A stretch of DNA of 14,052 nt from Candidatus Schekmanbacteria bacterium (GTDB lineage Bacteria; Schekmanbacteria; GWA2-38-11; J061), in assembly GCA_003695725.1 (NCBI GenBank), contig RFHX01000046.1:1-14052 (forward strand). The letters run 5' to 3'. The notes beneath the pieces are model-generated. The model saw nothing but the letters and a program-made list of their open reading frames with translations, did not search any database and was not told the origin of the DNA. Made by a program: the position numbers and the translations under genes. Shown here piece by piece: positions 1 to 8,182 of the stretch (its first letter is position 1; each line of letters opens with the position of its first letter).

Positions 1-24
1 AGTTTAAAGTGAAAGGAGTGGATA

Positions 25-1242
25 ATGGATGTTGATAAACTGAAGATAGACCGGTCATCGGAAGAAACTTACTATAAGAAAAAGAAAAAAAGAAGGATTC
101 TTTCAAGGACTATCACTGTTATCATAATAATATCGCTCTTAATTCTTCTTTACAGTTTAGGTTTTTTCACACCAAGCGTGGAAGTTGAAACAACGGTTGT
201 TACATCCATATTTCCTTACCAAGCAAAAATACTTCTCAACGCCACAGGATATGTGGTAGCTGAAAGGAAGGCGGCAGTTGCTTCAAAAGGCACAGGGCGG
301 CTTGAATATCTTGCAGTAGAGGAAGGCGATAGAGTAAAGAAAGGAGATATCATAGCGCGCCTTGAAAATAGGGATGCCTTGGCAACTCTCAATCGGGCTA
401 AAGCAAATCTCGTTACAGCACGTTTTCGTTATAAGCAAGCAAAGGCAGAATATGATGATGCCAAGCTCGATTATGAAAGAAAAAAGAAGCTTTATGAAAG
501 CGGTACTATATCAAAATCACTCTATGATGCCGCTTTTGCCCGTTTCGATAAGGCAAAAGCATCGCTTAATTCAGCTGAATCAGATATAGCGGCATCTGAA
601 GCGGCAGTGTCGGAAGCAAAAGTACAGTATGAAAACACTTTTATTCATGCCCCCTTTGACGGTACTATACTTACTAAAAATGCTGATGTTGGTGAGATAG
701 TTGCCCCTTTTGCTTCCTCTGTTAATTCCAAAGCCGCAGTCGTAACAATGGCTGATATGGACTCATTGATTGTAGAAGCAGATGTATCTGAAAACAATAT
801 AAATCTCGTAAAAGTGGGACAACCGTGCATAATAACCTTAGATGCCTATCCTGATATAAAATATCGAGGTAAAGTGCATAAAATCGTCCCTACTGCAGAA
901 AGGGCTAAAGCAACAATTCTTACAAAAGTGGCATTCATCGACAAAGATGAAAGAGTCTTGCCGGAAATGAGCACCCGAGTCTCCTTTTTGAAGGAAGAAG
1001 TCAGTAAGGAAATGATAGAAAAAACCTTGAAGGTGGTGCCTGTTGGTGCCGTCATTGAAAGAGGAGGTAAAAAGGTTGTCTTCTCGATAAATGACGGACG
1101 AGCAAAGGAGATTGTTGTCAAAGTAGGGAAGAAACTTGGAGACTTTTTAGAACTGTTGGAAGGTCCCGAAATAGGGACGAAAATAATTCTCAACCCCTCA
1201 GAAAGAGTCAAAGATAATGTGAAGGTCGAAATAAGGGAATAA
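25..1242 (+). CDS. Efflux periplasmic adaptor subunit (HlyD/MacA-like membrane fusion protein)
   Basis: This is the periplasmic adaptor of a tripartite ABC exporter, linking an inner-membrane permease to an outer-membrane channel. It has a short basic cytoplasmic N-terminus (a KKKKKRR run near residues 18-24) and one membrane anchor at about 29-46. A biotinyl-lipoyl-like half-motif follows at about 95-113 (VEEGDRVKKGDIIARLEN), then a long Ala/Lys/Glu-rich alpha-hairpin at about 115-207. The second lipoyl half begins near 209 (HAPFDGTILTKNADVGE), followed by beta-barrel and membrane-proximal domains to residue 405. The length is normal for the family. The ATG at 25 has a well-placed AAAGGAG upstream. 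The stop codon overlaps the ATPase start by one base (TAATG), which argues for one operon. No TolC-like gene is visible. The substrate is unknown: a macrolide, peptide, lipid or lipoprotein role cannot be separated from sequence alone. Confidence 0.92.
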   Translation: MDVDKLKIDRSSEETYYKKKKKRRILSRTITVIIIISLLILLYSLGFFTPSVEVETTVVTSIFPYQAKILLNATGYVVAERKAAVASKGTGRLEYLAVEEGDRVKKGDIIARLENRDALATLNRAKANLVTARFRYKQAKAEYDDAKLDYERKKKLYESGTISKSLYDAAFARFDKAKASLNSAESDIAASEAAVSEAKVQYENTFIHAPFDGTILTKNADVGEIVAPFASSVNSKAAVVTMADMDSLIVEADVSENNINLVKVGQPCIITLDAYPDIKYRGKVHKIVPTAERAKATILTKVAFIDKDERVLPEMSTRVSFLKEEVSKEMIEKTLKVVPVGAVIERGGKKVVFSINDGRAKEIVVKVGKKLGDFLELLEGPEIGTKIILNPSERVKDNVKVEIRE

Positions 1243-1916
1243 TGAACAGAAATCTTATCGAAATAAAAAATGTTTCAAAATCATATTGGAGAGGCGATAT
1301 AGAAATACCTGTTCTCAAAGACCTTTCATTCTCAGTACCGCAAGGGGAATTTCTTGCTTTGATGGGACCTTCCGGTTCAGGCAAAACAACTCTGCTCAAT
1401 TTGATTGCAGGAATCGATTATCCTGATAAGGGTAAAATCGTTGTTGGAGGTGTTGATATAACTGAACTTGAAGAAAGCGAACTAGCTAGATGGAGGGCAA
1501 GAAATATAGGTTTTATTTTTCAATCCTACAATTTGATCCCTGTATTGACAGCATTCGACAATGTAGAACTCCCATTGCTTCTAACGGACTTGTCCCGCAA
1601 AGAAAGGGAAGAGCATGTAATAACTGCCTTGTCAATGGTAGGATTGGCAGACAGAATGGATCATTACCCTACACAGCTTTCAGGCGGGCAGGAACAGAGA
1701 GTTGCAATAGCAAGAGCATTGGTTTCAGACCCTCTTCTTCTTGTGGCAGACGAGCCAACAGGGGAGCTTGATAAACAATCGGCTGAAGATGTGCTTGAAC
1801 TTTTGACAAAACTCAATGAAGAATTCGGCAAAACTATCGTTATGGTTACACATGACCCAAGGGCATCAGAGAAAGCCCATATTCAGCGCCATCTCGATAA
1901 GGGAATGCTCGTTTAA
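1242..1916 (+). CDS. ABC transporter ATP-binding protein (MacB/LolD-type)
   Basis: This is the nucleotide-binding subunit that powers the adjacent FtsX-type permeases. All the expected motifs are present: Walker [10 protein letters not shown] at 42-50, the Q-loop glutamine at 94, signature LSGGQEQR at 146-153, Walker B ending VADEP with catalytic Glu171, a D-loop GELD, and the switch His204. The signature has Glu where LSGGQQQR is most common, which is a tolerated variant. At 224 residues it is a stand-alone ATPase of the LolD/MacB class, whereas MacB itself is fused to its permease. Its ATG overlaps the stop of the adaptor gene, and AAGGGA lies just upstream. It should act in the cytoplasm as a dimer under two different permeases. 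Confidence 0.95.
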   Translation: MNRNLIEIKNVSKSYWRGDIEIPVLKDLSFSVPQGEFLALMGPSGSGKTTLLNLIAGIDYPDKGKIVVGGVDITELEESELARWRARNIGFIFQSYNLIPVLTAFDNVELPLLLTDLSRKEREEHVITALSMVGLADRMDHYPTQLSGGQEQRVAIARALVSDPLLLVADEPTGELDKQSAEDVLELLTKLNEEFGKTIVMVTHDPRASEKAHIQRHLDKGMLV

Positions 1917-1937
1917 AACTTTTTACTTCGTTAAAAA

Positions 1938-3092
1938 ATGACTCTATCTAAACTGATTTTTAAAAATGCGATGCGCCATAAACTGCGCACGATACTTACT
2001 GTGCTTGGACTTGCAATAGCAATAACTTCGTATGCAATTATCAATACTGTCCTTGAAGCATGGTATTTTGGAGTCAATATGGCATCAGAAAACAGAATAG
2101 TAACACGCAATGCTATTTCAATTATTTCCCCTCTGCCTCTCGCTTACAAAACAAAAATCAAAAGCGTTGAAGGAGTAACTGATGTGGCATACGGCAACTG
2201 GTTTGGCGGATTTTATAAAACAGAAAAAAATTTTATCGCTATCTTTTCAGTCAGCCCTAATTATATAGACCTCTATCCTGAAATACTTATAGACGAAAAT
2301 GATAAAAGGACTTATCTTTCAATGCGTAATTCCTGCATTGTAGGCAGAGCGTTGGCAAAAAGATTTGGGTGGAAAAAGGGAGACACCATACGAATTACAG
2401 GAACCATTTTTGCAGGAGAATGGGATTTCTATATTGCGGGAATATATCACGGCGCAAAAAAGAGCACCGATGAAACAATGTTTTTTTTCCATTGGGAATA
2501 TCTCAATGAAAGAATAAAAGAAACAGGTATGTTTCAGCCCGATGAGGTTGGATGGTTTTTGCTTCATATCGACAACCCTGATTATGCAGCGCAAATCAGT
2601 GAAAAAATCGATGCTCAATTTAAAAATTCATCAGCTGAAACAATCACAGAAACTGAAAAAGCATTTCAATTGGGATTTCTTTCAATGACTGATGCAATTA
2701 TTCAAGCGCTAAGAATAGTATCAATCATCATTATACTTGTCATACTAGTCATTCTTTCAAACACAATGGCAATGGCAGCACGGGAAAGGATACCTGAATA
2801 CGCTACACTGAAAACTTTTGGCTTTAACGGCTTGACTTTAACATATTTGATTATGGGTGAATCGGTTGTGATAGCAATATTAGGTGCAATTTTAGGCACA
2901 ATTGCCACTTTCCCATTGGCAAATTATTTTGCGAAATTAGTAGAAACTTTTTTGCCTGTTTTCAAAATATCACCTGAAACTATCGTTTACAGTTTTTTTA
3001 TAGCTATAGGAGTTGGAATCAGCGCGGCTATCTTTCCTTCTTTAAATGCCGCAAAAACACCTATAGCGACAAGCTTAAGGAAAATAGGATAG
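1938..3092 (+). CDS. ABC transporter permease, FtsX/MacB type (first of two)
   Basis: This is the inner-membrane permease of the exporter. Its topology is that of the MacB/LolC/FtsX class: TM1 at about 17-38, a large periplasmic domain at about 40-250, then three C-terminal helices at about 255-276, 300-325 and 346-368. The cytoplasmic stretch after TM2 (RERIPEYATLKTFGF, about 281-295) matches the conserved coupling segment that contacts the ATPase. The gene starts 21 bases after the ATPase stop and has no clear Shine-Dalgarno sequence (the upstream bases are TTCGTTAAAAA), so translation may depend on coupling. The start is supported by the typical N-terminus, with a basic patch just before TM1. 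The downstream permease has the same architecture but a clearly different sequence, so the pair probably forms a heterodimer as LolC/LolE do. The substrate is unknown. Confidence 0.92.
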   Translation: MTLSKLIFKNAMRHKLRTILTVLGLAIAITSYAIINTVLEAWYFGVNMASENRIVTRNAISIISPLPLAYKTKIKSVEGVTDVAYGNWFGGFYKTEKNFIAIFSVSPNYIDLYPEILIDENDKRTYLSMRNSCIVGRALAKRFGWKKGDTIRITGTIFAGEWDFYIAGIYHGAKKSTDETMFFFHWEYLNERIKETGMFQPDEVGWFLLHIDNPDYAAQISEKIDAQFKNSSAETITETEKAFQLGFLSMTDAIIQALRIVSIIIILVILVILSNTMAMAARERIPEYATLKTFGFNGLTLTYLIMGESVVIAILGAILGTIATFPLANYFAKLVETFLPVFKISPETIVYSFFIAIGVGISAAIFPSLNAAKTPIATSLRKIG

Positions 3093-3099
3093 AATACAA

Positions 3100-4263
3100 A
3101 TGGCGATACCAATCTATTACAACTTCAGAAACATTTGGGCAAGAAAACTTACAACACTTCTTACTGCCCTTGGAATAGCTCTTGTTGTATTCGTTTTTGC
3201 TGATGTGCTAATGTTGACATATGGAATTGAAAAAACTTTGATAGATACCGGCTCGCCGGAAAATGCCATCATTATCAGAAAATCTTCAGGCACGGAAATT
3301 CAGAGCAGTTTATCAAAAGAGCAGGCATCGATCATAATCAATCGCCCTGAAATCTCCCTCGATGAAAATGGGAAACTTCTTGCCGCAAAAGAGGTAAATG
3401 TACTTATAACACTTCCCAGAAAATTTTCAGGATCAGTATCCAATGTAACAGTGCGCGGCGCTGACGATGCATCCCTAAAATTGAGGCCCCAAATAAAAAT
3501 AATAAAGGGAAGAAGATGGCAAAAAGGGCTTGAAGAAATAATCGTTGGTTCTGCTATAGCTAAAAATTTTCAAGGAATTGCCCTTGGAAATACAGTAAAG
3601 TTTGCAGGCAAACAATGGAGGATTGTAGGCATCTTCGATGCTCAAAAAAGCGGCTTCGATTCTGAAATATGGGGAGATGTCGACCAAATTATGGATGCCT
3701 TTAGAAGGCCCATCTACTCATCTGTTCTCGTAAGAGTTGCAGGAAGTGAAAACTTCAAGAAATTTAAAAAGGCAGTTGAAAATGACCAGCGGCTGACAGC
3801 AGAAGTAAAGCGAGAAAATCAATACTACGCTGAACAGTCAGAAATGTTAGCAACCTTTTTAAAAATTTTGGGAGTTACTGTCACAGTCATCTTTAGTCTT
3901 GGTGCTGTTATAGGAGCTATGATAACGATGTATGCAGCTGTGGGCTCAAGGACTCAGGAGATAGGAACACTAAGAGCACTTGGTTTTTCAAGGCAAAATA
4001 TACTTACGGCATTTCTGATTGAATGCCTTCTTATATCAATCTCTGGAGGCATCATAGGGTTGTTTGCGGCTTCTTTTATGCAGTTGATTACAATTTCAAC
4101 TATCAATTGGCAAACCTTCTCAGAGCTTGCCTTCGACTTTAAGCTCTCTCCCCAAATAGCTATCCAATCAATGATATTTGCCATAATTATGGGTACTGCA
4201 GGAGGACTCCTGCCGTCAATACGCGCAGCAAAGATCGATATTGTAAAAGCATTGAGAGGTTAA
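3100..4263 (+). CDS. ABC transporter permease, FtsX/MacB type (second of two)
   Basis: This is the second FtsX-type permease of the operon, beginning 7 bases after the first with an AGGA-type ribosome site inside the end of the preceding gene. TM1 is at about 16-36 (ARKLTTLLTALGIALVVF), a periplasmic MacB_PCD-like domain spans about 40-248, and TM2-TM4 lie at about 250-278, 302-325 and 352-372. The coupling segment SRTQEIGTLRALGFSR (about 281-296) is very close to the family consensus, more so than in the first permease. It ends with the usual short tail after a proline/arginine segment (LLPSIRAAKIDIVKALRG). It most likely pairs with the first permease over an ATPase dimer. About 100 bases separate it from the next gene, which has its own promoter-like sequence, so the exporter operon probably ends here. 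Confidence 0.92.
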   Translation: MAIPIYYNFRNIWARKLTTLLTALGIALVVFVFADVLMLTYGIEKTLIDTGSPENAIIIRKSSGTEIQSSLSKEQASIIINRPEISLDENGKLLAAKEVNVLITLPRKFSGSVSNVTVRGADDASLKLRPQIKIIKGRRWQKGLEEIIVGSAIAKNFQGIALGNTVKFAGKQWRIVGIFDAQKSGFDSEIWGDVDQIMDAFRRPIYSSVLVRVAGSENFKKFKKAVENDQRLTAEVKRENQYYAEQSEMLATFLKILGVTVTVIFSLGAVIGAMITMYAAVGSRTQEIGTLRALGFSRQNILTAFLIECLLISISGGIIGLFAASFMQLITISTINWQTFSELAFDFKLSPQIAIQSMIFAIIMGTAGGLLPSIRAAKIDIVKALRG

Positions 4264-4311
4264 AGGAATACTCCGCAGCCACTCCCTTTCAAATCAAGAA
4301 AGAAATATTAA

Positions 4312-4339
4312 TTGACTTTTATTGCTATATTTATATATT
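4312..4339 (+). promoter_or_regulatory. Candidate sigma-70 promoter for the PEP-CTERM gene
   Basis: A TTGACT -35-like hexamer (4312-4317) is followed after 16 bases by TATATT (4334-4339). It lies in the AT-rich gap after the exporter operon and about 40 bases before the next start codon. The -10 is ambiguous because the region is a run of TATA-like repeats. This is a sequence match only. Confidence 0.45.
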
Positions 4340-4353
4340 TTTATATATTTTTA
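4331..4353 (+). repeat. Short tandem AT repeat, 10-base unit, about 2.3 copies
   Basis: The decamer TTATATATTT occurs twice back to back (4331-4340, 4341-4350) and begins a third time. The unit is close to one helical turn, so A/T tracts recur in phase. It overlaps the proposed -10 element. It could affect bending or melting, or it may be simple-sequence drift. Confidence 0.5.
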
Positions 4354-4376
4354 GATTAAACAGAATGGAGAAGATT

Positions 4377-5102
4377 ATGGTCATATATTCTACTTTTAAG
4401 AAAGTGTTTTCATTTGTTATATTTTTAATGGTTCTCTTAGAGGCAGTTACTGCCCTTGCACTCCCCTTAAATATCAATAAAGGCATAGAAATCAGTGAAA
4501 TAATGTATGATCCGATAGTTTCAGAATCAGGAGGAGAATGGATAGAGCTTTTCAATGGCACGAATCAAAGCATCGATTTGACGAGATTCTTCATCAGCGA
4601 CGATGGAGGCGTCAGTTTCGATAGTATTTCTCAGCGCAGCGGTTTTCAAGATATAACAAATGTGCCTGCTGGCAATTTCTTCGTTATAACGGAAAAGGAC
4701 GGGACAGTATCATTTTCAGATATTTATAGTGATTTCTCAATCTATGCGGGAGTGACTTCTTCAAGCTTAAGTCTTCATAATTCTGGTGAAGAAATAATTT
4801 TAATTGATTCAGTTGATTTTGTAATTGGTAATGGCAATGATATTATTCTACAAGATTTCATCTATCCTGATATTACAGCAGGCAACTCTATTTTCAAGAT
4901 TTCCATTATGTCAGGTAACGAGACTAAAGCTGAAAGCTTCTCTGAAAGCATTCTCTCGCCTTGGGGAGAAGGGCTTGGAAACCCGGGAAAGATTAATGCA
5001 GGACAGAGTCTCGGAAATTATCCAGTGCCTGAACCGGCTTCAATAATTCTTTTAATGCTTGGCATTACATCCTTATGCTCATTGGAAAAGCTAATTTTTT
5101 AA
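4377..5102 (+). CDS. Secreted lamin-tail-domain protein with PEP-CTERM-like C-terminus
   Basis: This is an exported, probably surface-anchored protein of 241 residues. An N-terminal signal peptide (hydrophobic from about 9 to 28, with VTALA near the likely cleavage site) precedes a lamin tail domain. The domain's hallmark is visible early: EISEIMYDP followed by GEWIELFNGTNQSIDL and a FISDDGG strand. The C-terminus has VPEPAS (about 217-222), then a hydrophobic helix, which is the layout of PEP-CTERM sorting signals processed by exosortase/EpsH. The tail is odd: it ends LEKLIF rather than in the usual arginine cluster. I chose the ATG at 4377 because GGAG (4367-4370) sits 6 bases before it; an in-frame ATG at 4365 has no ribosome site. 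No exosortase gene is in the window. The binding partner is unknown; lamin-tail domains are common in secreted and nuclease-associated proteins. Confidence 0.8.
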   Translation: MVIYSTFKKVFSFVIFLMVLLEAVTALALPLNINKGIEISEIMYDPIVSESGGEWIELFNGTNQSIDLTRFFISDDGGVSFDSISQRSGFQDITNVPAGNFFVITEKDGTVSFSDIYSDFSIYAGVTSSSLSLHNSGEEIILIDSVDFVIGNGNDIILQDFIYPDITAGNSIFKISIMSGNETKAESFSESILSPWGEGLGNPGKINAGQSLGNYPVPEPASIILLMLGITSLCSLEKLIF

Positions 5103-5128
5103 ATCTTTTTGTTACGAAATAATCTTTA

Positions 5129-6532
5129 TCAATCCAAACCGTATGAATCCCATTCTTTGATAACTTTTTCCAAAACTTCGGCTGAAGGCTTGCCAGCTTC
5201 AGGGAATTGTCCCGGATAGCCTTCTTCTTCAAGTTTTTTAGTAGCATCAAGTATCATCTTTGTTACGCCTCTTCTTCCGCCTGTGCCTACATCAAAACTT
5301 GCACCCGGCATCGAAGGCAAAAGTGTAACATCCTTTTCAAAATCCACTCTTGTTGCTATAGCCCACATTACTTGCGCTGGGTCAAATACATCGATATCAT
5401 CATCAACAACAATAACCATCTTCACCATATTACTCCAAGGGAAGGAAAGGATTGCACTGCCTATCTGATTTGCCATAAAGGGTCTCTTATTCCTGACTGA
5501 AACGATATAGATATGCCCCATACTCGCCGCATCGAATGTCATCGCCTCAACCTGCGGTATAACTCTCTTCAACTGCACCTTCTGCTGAGAAAGCAAGAGG
5601 TGGCGGTATATTTCCATCTCACCTTCCGGCACCTGACCTGTCATACTTGTTTCAAATATTGCATCCTTTCTATGGGTTATCGCTTTTACCTTCACAACAT
5701 AATTATCCTTCACCTTTGTATAATAGCCTTGAAAATCGTTATAAGGACCTTCAGGTTTCATTACTGTAGGGTCAAATTCGCATTCAAGTATAAATTCTGC
5801 ATTTCCAGGCACTTCAGTGTCAATGGTCTTTCCCTTAACAAGTTCAACACTTTTTCCCATTATTGCCCCTGCCTGATTGATTTCATCATATTTTGCAGGC
5901 AAAGGCATAGCCGCACACAGCCAAAGAGCTGGATCAACACCGATGGCTATTGAAAATGACAAAGGCTTGCCACCCTTCATACTCTTCTTAGCATGGACAA
6001 GAAGATGCCTGTTTGGGAAACCGAAATTTACATTCAGTTCATTCCTGTCCCTTACCATCATTCTGTATATGCCTGCATTTCTCGATCCATATTCAGGATC
6101 TTTACTTATTGAAACTCCTGCCGTCAGGTATCTTCCGCCTTCCTTTTCATTGTATTTGGGAATAGGCAGAGAAAAAAGGTCAACATCATCACCTTCAACA
6201 ACAACCTCCTGAGAAGGCGCATTATCCAGAATTTTAGGAGGAAAATCATCGCGTTTTGTATTGAGATGTTCTTCTACAAATTTGTCAAATCCACCCTCAT
6301 CCTTTTCAACGGCAAGCCGTATCCTCTCAGGTGAAGTAAGAACGCCTATTACAAGTGGGAACTTCGAATCTTTTACCTTTTCAAACAAGAGAGCGCGATT
6401 TTTCTTTTTTGCAGACCTGACAAAAACTGCCGCTGCTTCCTGATCCCAATCAACTTCCTTTGACACTCTTTTTAACTCATCTTTCTCTTCAAGGAGTTTC
6501 AAAAATCCGCGAAAATCACCATATTGAACCAT
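5129..6532 (-). CDS. UbiD-family decarboxylase (prenylated-FMN dependent)
   Basis: This is a cytoplasmic reversible (de)carboxylase that would need prenylated FMN made by a UbiX-type enzyme, which is not in this window. At 467 residues the length is normal for the family. The active-site pattern of UbiD/Fdc enzymes is visible: Asn152 and Arg157 in RNAGIYRMM match the metal/cofactor Asn and catalytic Arg, and PEGPYNDFQGYY supplies the acidic pair (Glu261, Asp266). The common EGPFGD/E form has Gly where this protein has Asn265. VPGNAEFILECEFDP just before it is also typical. The start has a GGAG-containing upstream sequence. It lies 106 bases downstream of rph on the same strand, behind a possible weak terminator, so it may be separately expressed. 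Substrates of this family include 4-hydroxybenzoate-type quinone precursors, menaquinone intermediates and aromatic acids; nothing here decides among them. Confidence 0.9.
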   Translation of the reverse strand: MVQYGDFRGFLKLLEEKDELKRVSKEVDWDQEAAAVFVRSAKKKNRALLFEKVKDSKFPLVIGVLTSPERIRLAVEKDEGGFDKFVEEHLNTKRDDFPPKILDNAPSQEVVVEGDDVDLFSLPIPKYNEKEGGRYLTAGVSISKDPEYGSRNAGIYRMMVRDRNELNVNFGFPNRHLLVHAKKSMKGGKPLSFSIAIGVDPALWLCAAMPLPAKYDEINQAGAIMGKSVELVKGKTIDTEVPGNAEFILECEFDPTVMKPEGPYNDFQGYYTKVKDNYVVKVKAITHRKDAIFETSMTGQVPEGEMEIYRHLLLSQQKVQLKRVIPQVEAMTFDAASMGHIYIVSVRNKRPFMANQIGSAILSFPWSNMVKMVIVVDDDIDVFDPAQVMWAIATRVDFEKDVTLLPSMPGASFDVGTGGRRGVTKMILDATKKLEEEGYPGQFPEAGKPSAEVLEKVIKEWDSYGLD

Positions 6533-6631
6533 TTTCTATCTCCACTTCATTTAATTCTTGTAATCTCTTCAACTATAAACATTCCTTAGTGTGCTTTTGC
6601 CAATTTTTATTACGCCGGAAAAAACTGAAAT

Positions 6632-6653
6632 AAAAAAATCACCTGATTTTTTT
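6632..6653 (-). terminator. Possible weak intrinsic terminator at the rph stop codon
   Basis: Ten-base arms (AAAAAAATCA / TGATTTTTTT) are perfect complements around a two-base centre. On the - strand the right arm ends in seven Ts. The rph stop codon TGA (6641-6639) forms the first three bases of that right arm. The stem is almost all A/T, so the hairpin is weak. It could terminate after rph, attenuate before the UbiD gene, or be chance in AT-rich DNA. Confidence 0.35.
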
Positions 6654-7370
6654 AAGTCCGCATTTTATAGCATCTGCTTGTATTTTGAAAAGCTTTTTTA
6701 TACCACGCTCAGCATTCAAGATGAGTTTTGAAAGTGTTTCCTTTGAAAATGATTCTTTTTCAGCAGTTGCCTGTATTTCAACTATTTCACCTTTTTTCGT
6801 CATTACAAGGTTCATATCGACATCTGCATTGGAATCAAGTTCATAATCCAGGTCAATATGAATTTTTCCGCCTATTATACCTATGCTTACAGCTGCAACA
6901 TAATCGGTTATAGGATTTTCTTCAATGCTTCCATCACTCAATAGCTTTTCGACAGCCAAAGTCATTGCCACAAATGCTCCTGTTATCGATGCTGTTCTCG
7001 TTCCTCCATCTGCCTGCAAAACATCGCAGTCAATGATTATTGTTCTTTCTCCTAATTTTGTCATATCCACGACTGAACGAAGACTTCTTCCAATCAAACG
7101 CTGTATCTCCTGCGTCCTGCCGCTTATTTTTCCCCCTCTCTCACGCCTGTTTCTTGTTCCTGTCGAAGCAGGCAACATAGAATATTCAGCTGTAACCCAT
7201 CCTGTCCCTTGCCCAATAAGAAATGGAGGAACCTCATCTAAGATATTAGCGCAACATAAAACCTTGGTATCACCCATTTCGATAAGGGCTGAGCCTGCTG
7301 GATATTTGACTGGCCAAGGCGATATTTTCACATCTCTTATTTCATTACTTGCTCTTTTCTTTTTTCCCAT
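6639..7370 (-). CDS. rph: Ribonuclease PH
   Basis: This is a phosphorolytic 3'-to-5' exoribonuclease that trims tRNA 3' ends, acting as a hexamer in the cytoplasm. The 243-residue length is typical. Signature segments are clear: [21 protein letters not shown] (about 57-77), the [16 protein letters not shown] block (83-98) with the conserved arginine of the phosphate site, and [19 protein letters not shown] (about 114-132). AGGA precedes the ATG by about 6 bases. It starts 11 bases after the murI stop and is the last gene of the smpB-amidase-GerMN-murI-rph operon. In many bacteria an rdgB-type nucleotide pyrophosphatase follows rph; here it is absent and a UbiD gene comes next. Confidence 0.97.
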   Translation of the reverse strand: MGKKKRASNEIRDVKISPWPVKYPAGSALIEMGDTKVLCCANILDEVPPFLIGQGTGWVTAEYSMLPASTGTRNRRERGGKISGRTQEIQRLIGRSLRSVVDMTKLGERTIIIDCDVLQADGGTRTASITGAFVAMTLAVEKLLSDGSIEENPITDYVAAVSIGIIGGKIHIDLDYELDSNADVDMNLVMTKKGEIVEIQATAEKESFSKETLSKLILNAERGIKKLFKIQADAIKCGLKKIR

Positions 7371-7381
7371 AACAATCCTTT

Positions 7382-8182
7382 CTAAATATCTATTCTATGC
7401 AGTTTACCATTGGCATAATTATCCAAAAATATCTCTGCTGTCTTCCTGAAGTGAGAGGAATCATCAGTTACAAATATTTCATATTTTCCCTCTGAATTTT
7501 CACTGTTCATAAGTGAATTGTCCAAAAGTATTTTTTTTACAACTGCCGCCGTTTCAATGCTCGAATCTATAAGCTGGACATCTTCACCCATAAATCTTCC
7601 TATGGCTTTTTTAAGAAAGGGATAATGCGTACATCCAAGAATTAAAGTATCGATGCCGCTTCTTTTTAAATCTTCAAGATAATGTTTTACTGTCAAAGTT
7701 GTAATTTCATTGTCAAACATTGCTTCTTCAGCAAGGGCAACAAACAAAGGACAGGTTGTGGTATAGATTTCACATTCAGGCATAAGTTTTTTCAACTCAC
7801 GCTCATAAGCGCCGCTCGATATTGTAGCTTTTGTGCCAATGACTCCAATTTTTCGCTTTTTACTTATTCTATATGCCGCTTCCACACCGGGTTTAATTAC
7901 ACCTGTAACAGGAATTTCAAATTCAGATTGAATTGCCTCAATCGCATAGGCAGATGCAGTGTTGCAGGCAACAACAAGAATCTTAATTTTTTTATCAATA
8001 AGAAATTTGACATTTTGCAAAGCATACCTTTTTACCGTTTCCTCTGACTTAGTGCCATATGGCACCCGTGCTGTATCGCCAAGATATATTATATCTTCCT
8101 TTGGAAGTTTTGATGCTATTTCACGAAAAACTGAAAGCCCTCCTATGCCTGAATCAAATATGCCAATACTTCCTTTATTCAA
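7382..8182 (-). CDS. murI: Glutamate racemase, TTG start
   Basis: This enzyme converts L-glutamate to D-glutamate for peptidoglycan precursor synthesis in the cytoplasm. At 266 residues the family motifs are intact: [11 protein letters not shown] at the N-terminus (Asp10, Ser11), the first catalytic cysteine in VACNTASA (Cys73), and the second in ILGCTHYP (Cys184, His186). The reading frame has no ATG near its start; it begins with TTG, preceded by GAGGAG about 8 bases upstream. The TTG overlaps the stop of the GerMN gene in the four bases TTGA, so translation is probably coupled to the upstream gene. The early position of the FDSGIGG motif supports this start over any internal one. It sits with an amidase and a GerMN lipoprotein, consistent with a cell-wall operon. 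Confidence 0.96.
   Translation of the reverse strand: MNKGSIGIFDSGIGGLSVFREIASKLPKEDIIYLGDTARVPYGTKSEETVKRYALQNVKFLIDKKIKILVVACNTASAYAIEAIQSEFEIPVTGVIKPGVEAAYRISKKRKIGVIGTKATISSGAYERELKKLMPECEIYTTTCPLFVALAEEAMFDNEITTLTVKHYLEDLKRSGIDTLILGCTHYPFLKKAIGRFMGEDVQLIDSSIETAAVVKKILLDNSLMNSENSEGKYEIFVTDDSSHFRKTAEIFLDNYANGKLHRIDI

Noticed and set aside
5098-5128. Bidirectional terminator between the converging PEP-CTERM and UbiD genes
   Set aside because: The gap is only 26 bases, with T-runs but no complementary stem that I could find.
5513-6212. Long + strand reading frames of 146 and 111 codons inside the UbiD gene
   Set aside because: They are antisense shadows of a well-supported decarboxylase with intact family motifs.
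6925-7449. 174-codon + strand reading frame across rph and the murI end
   Set aside because: It is antisense to rph, which has strong family motifs over its whole length, and the frame shows no domain of its own.
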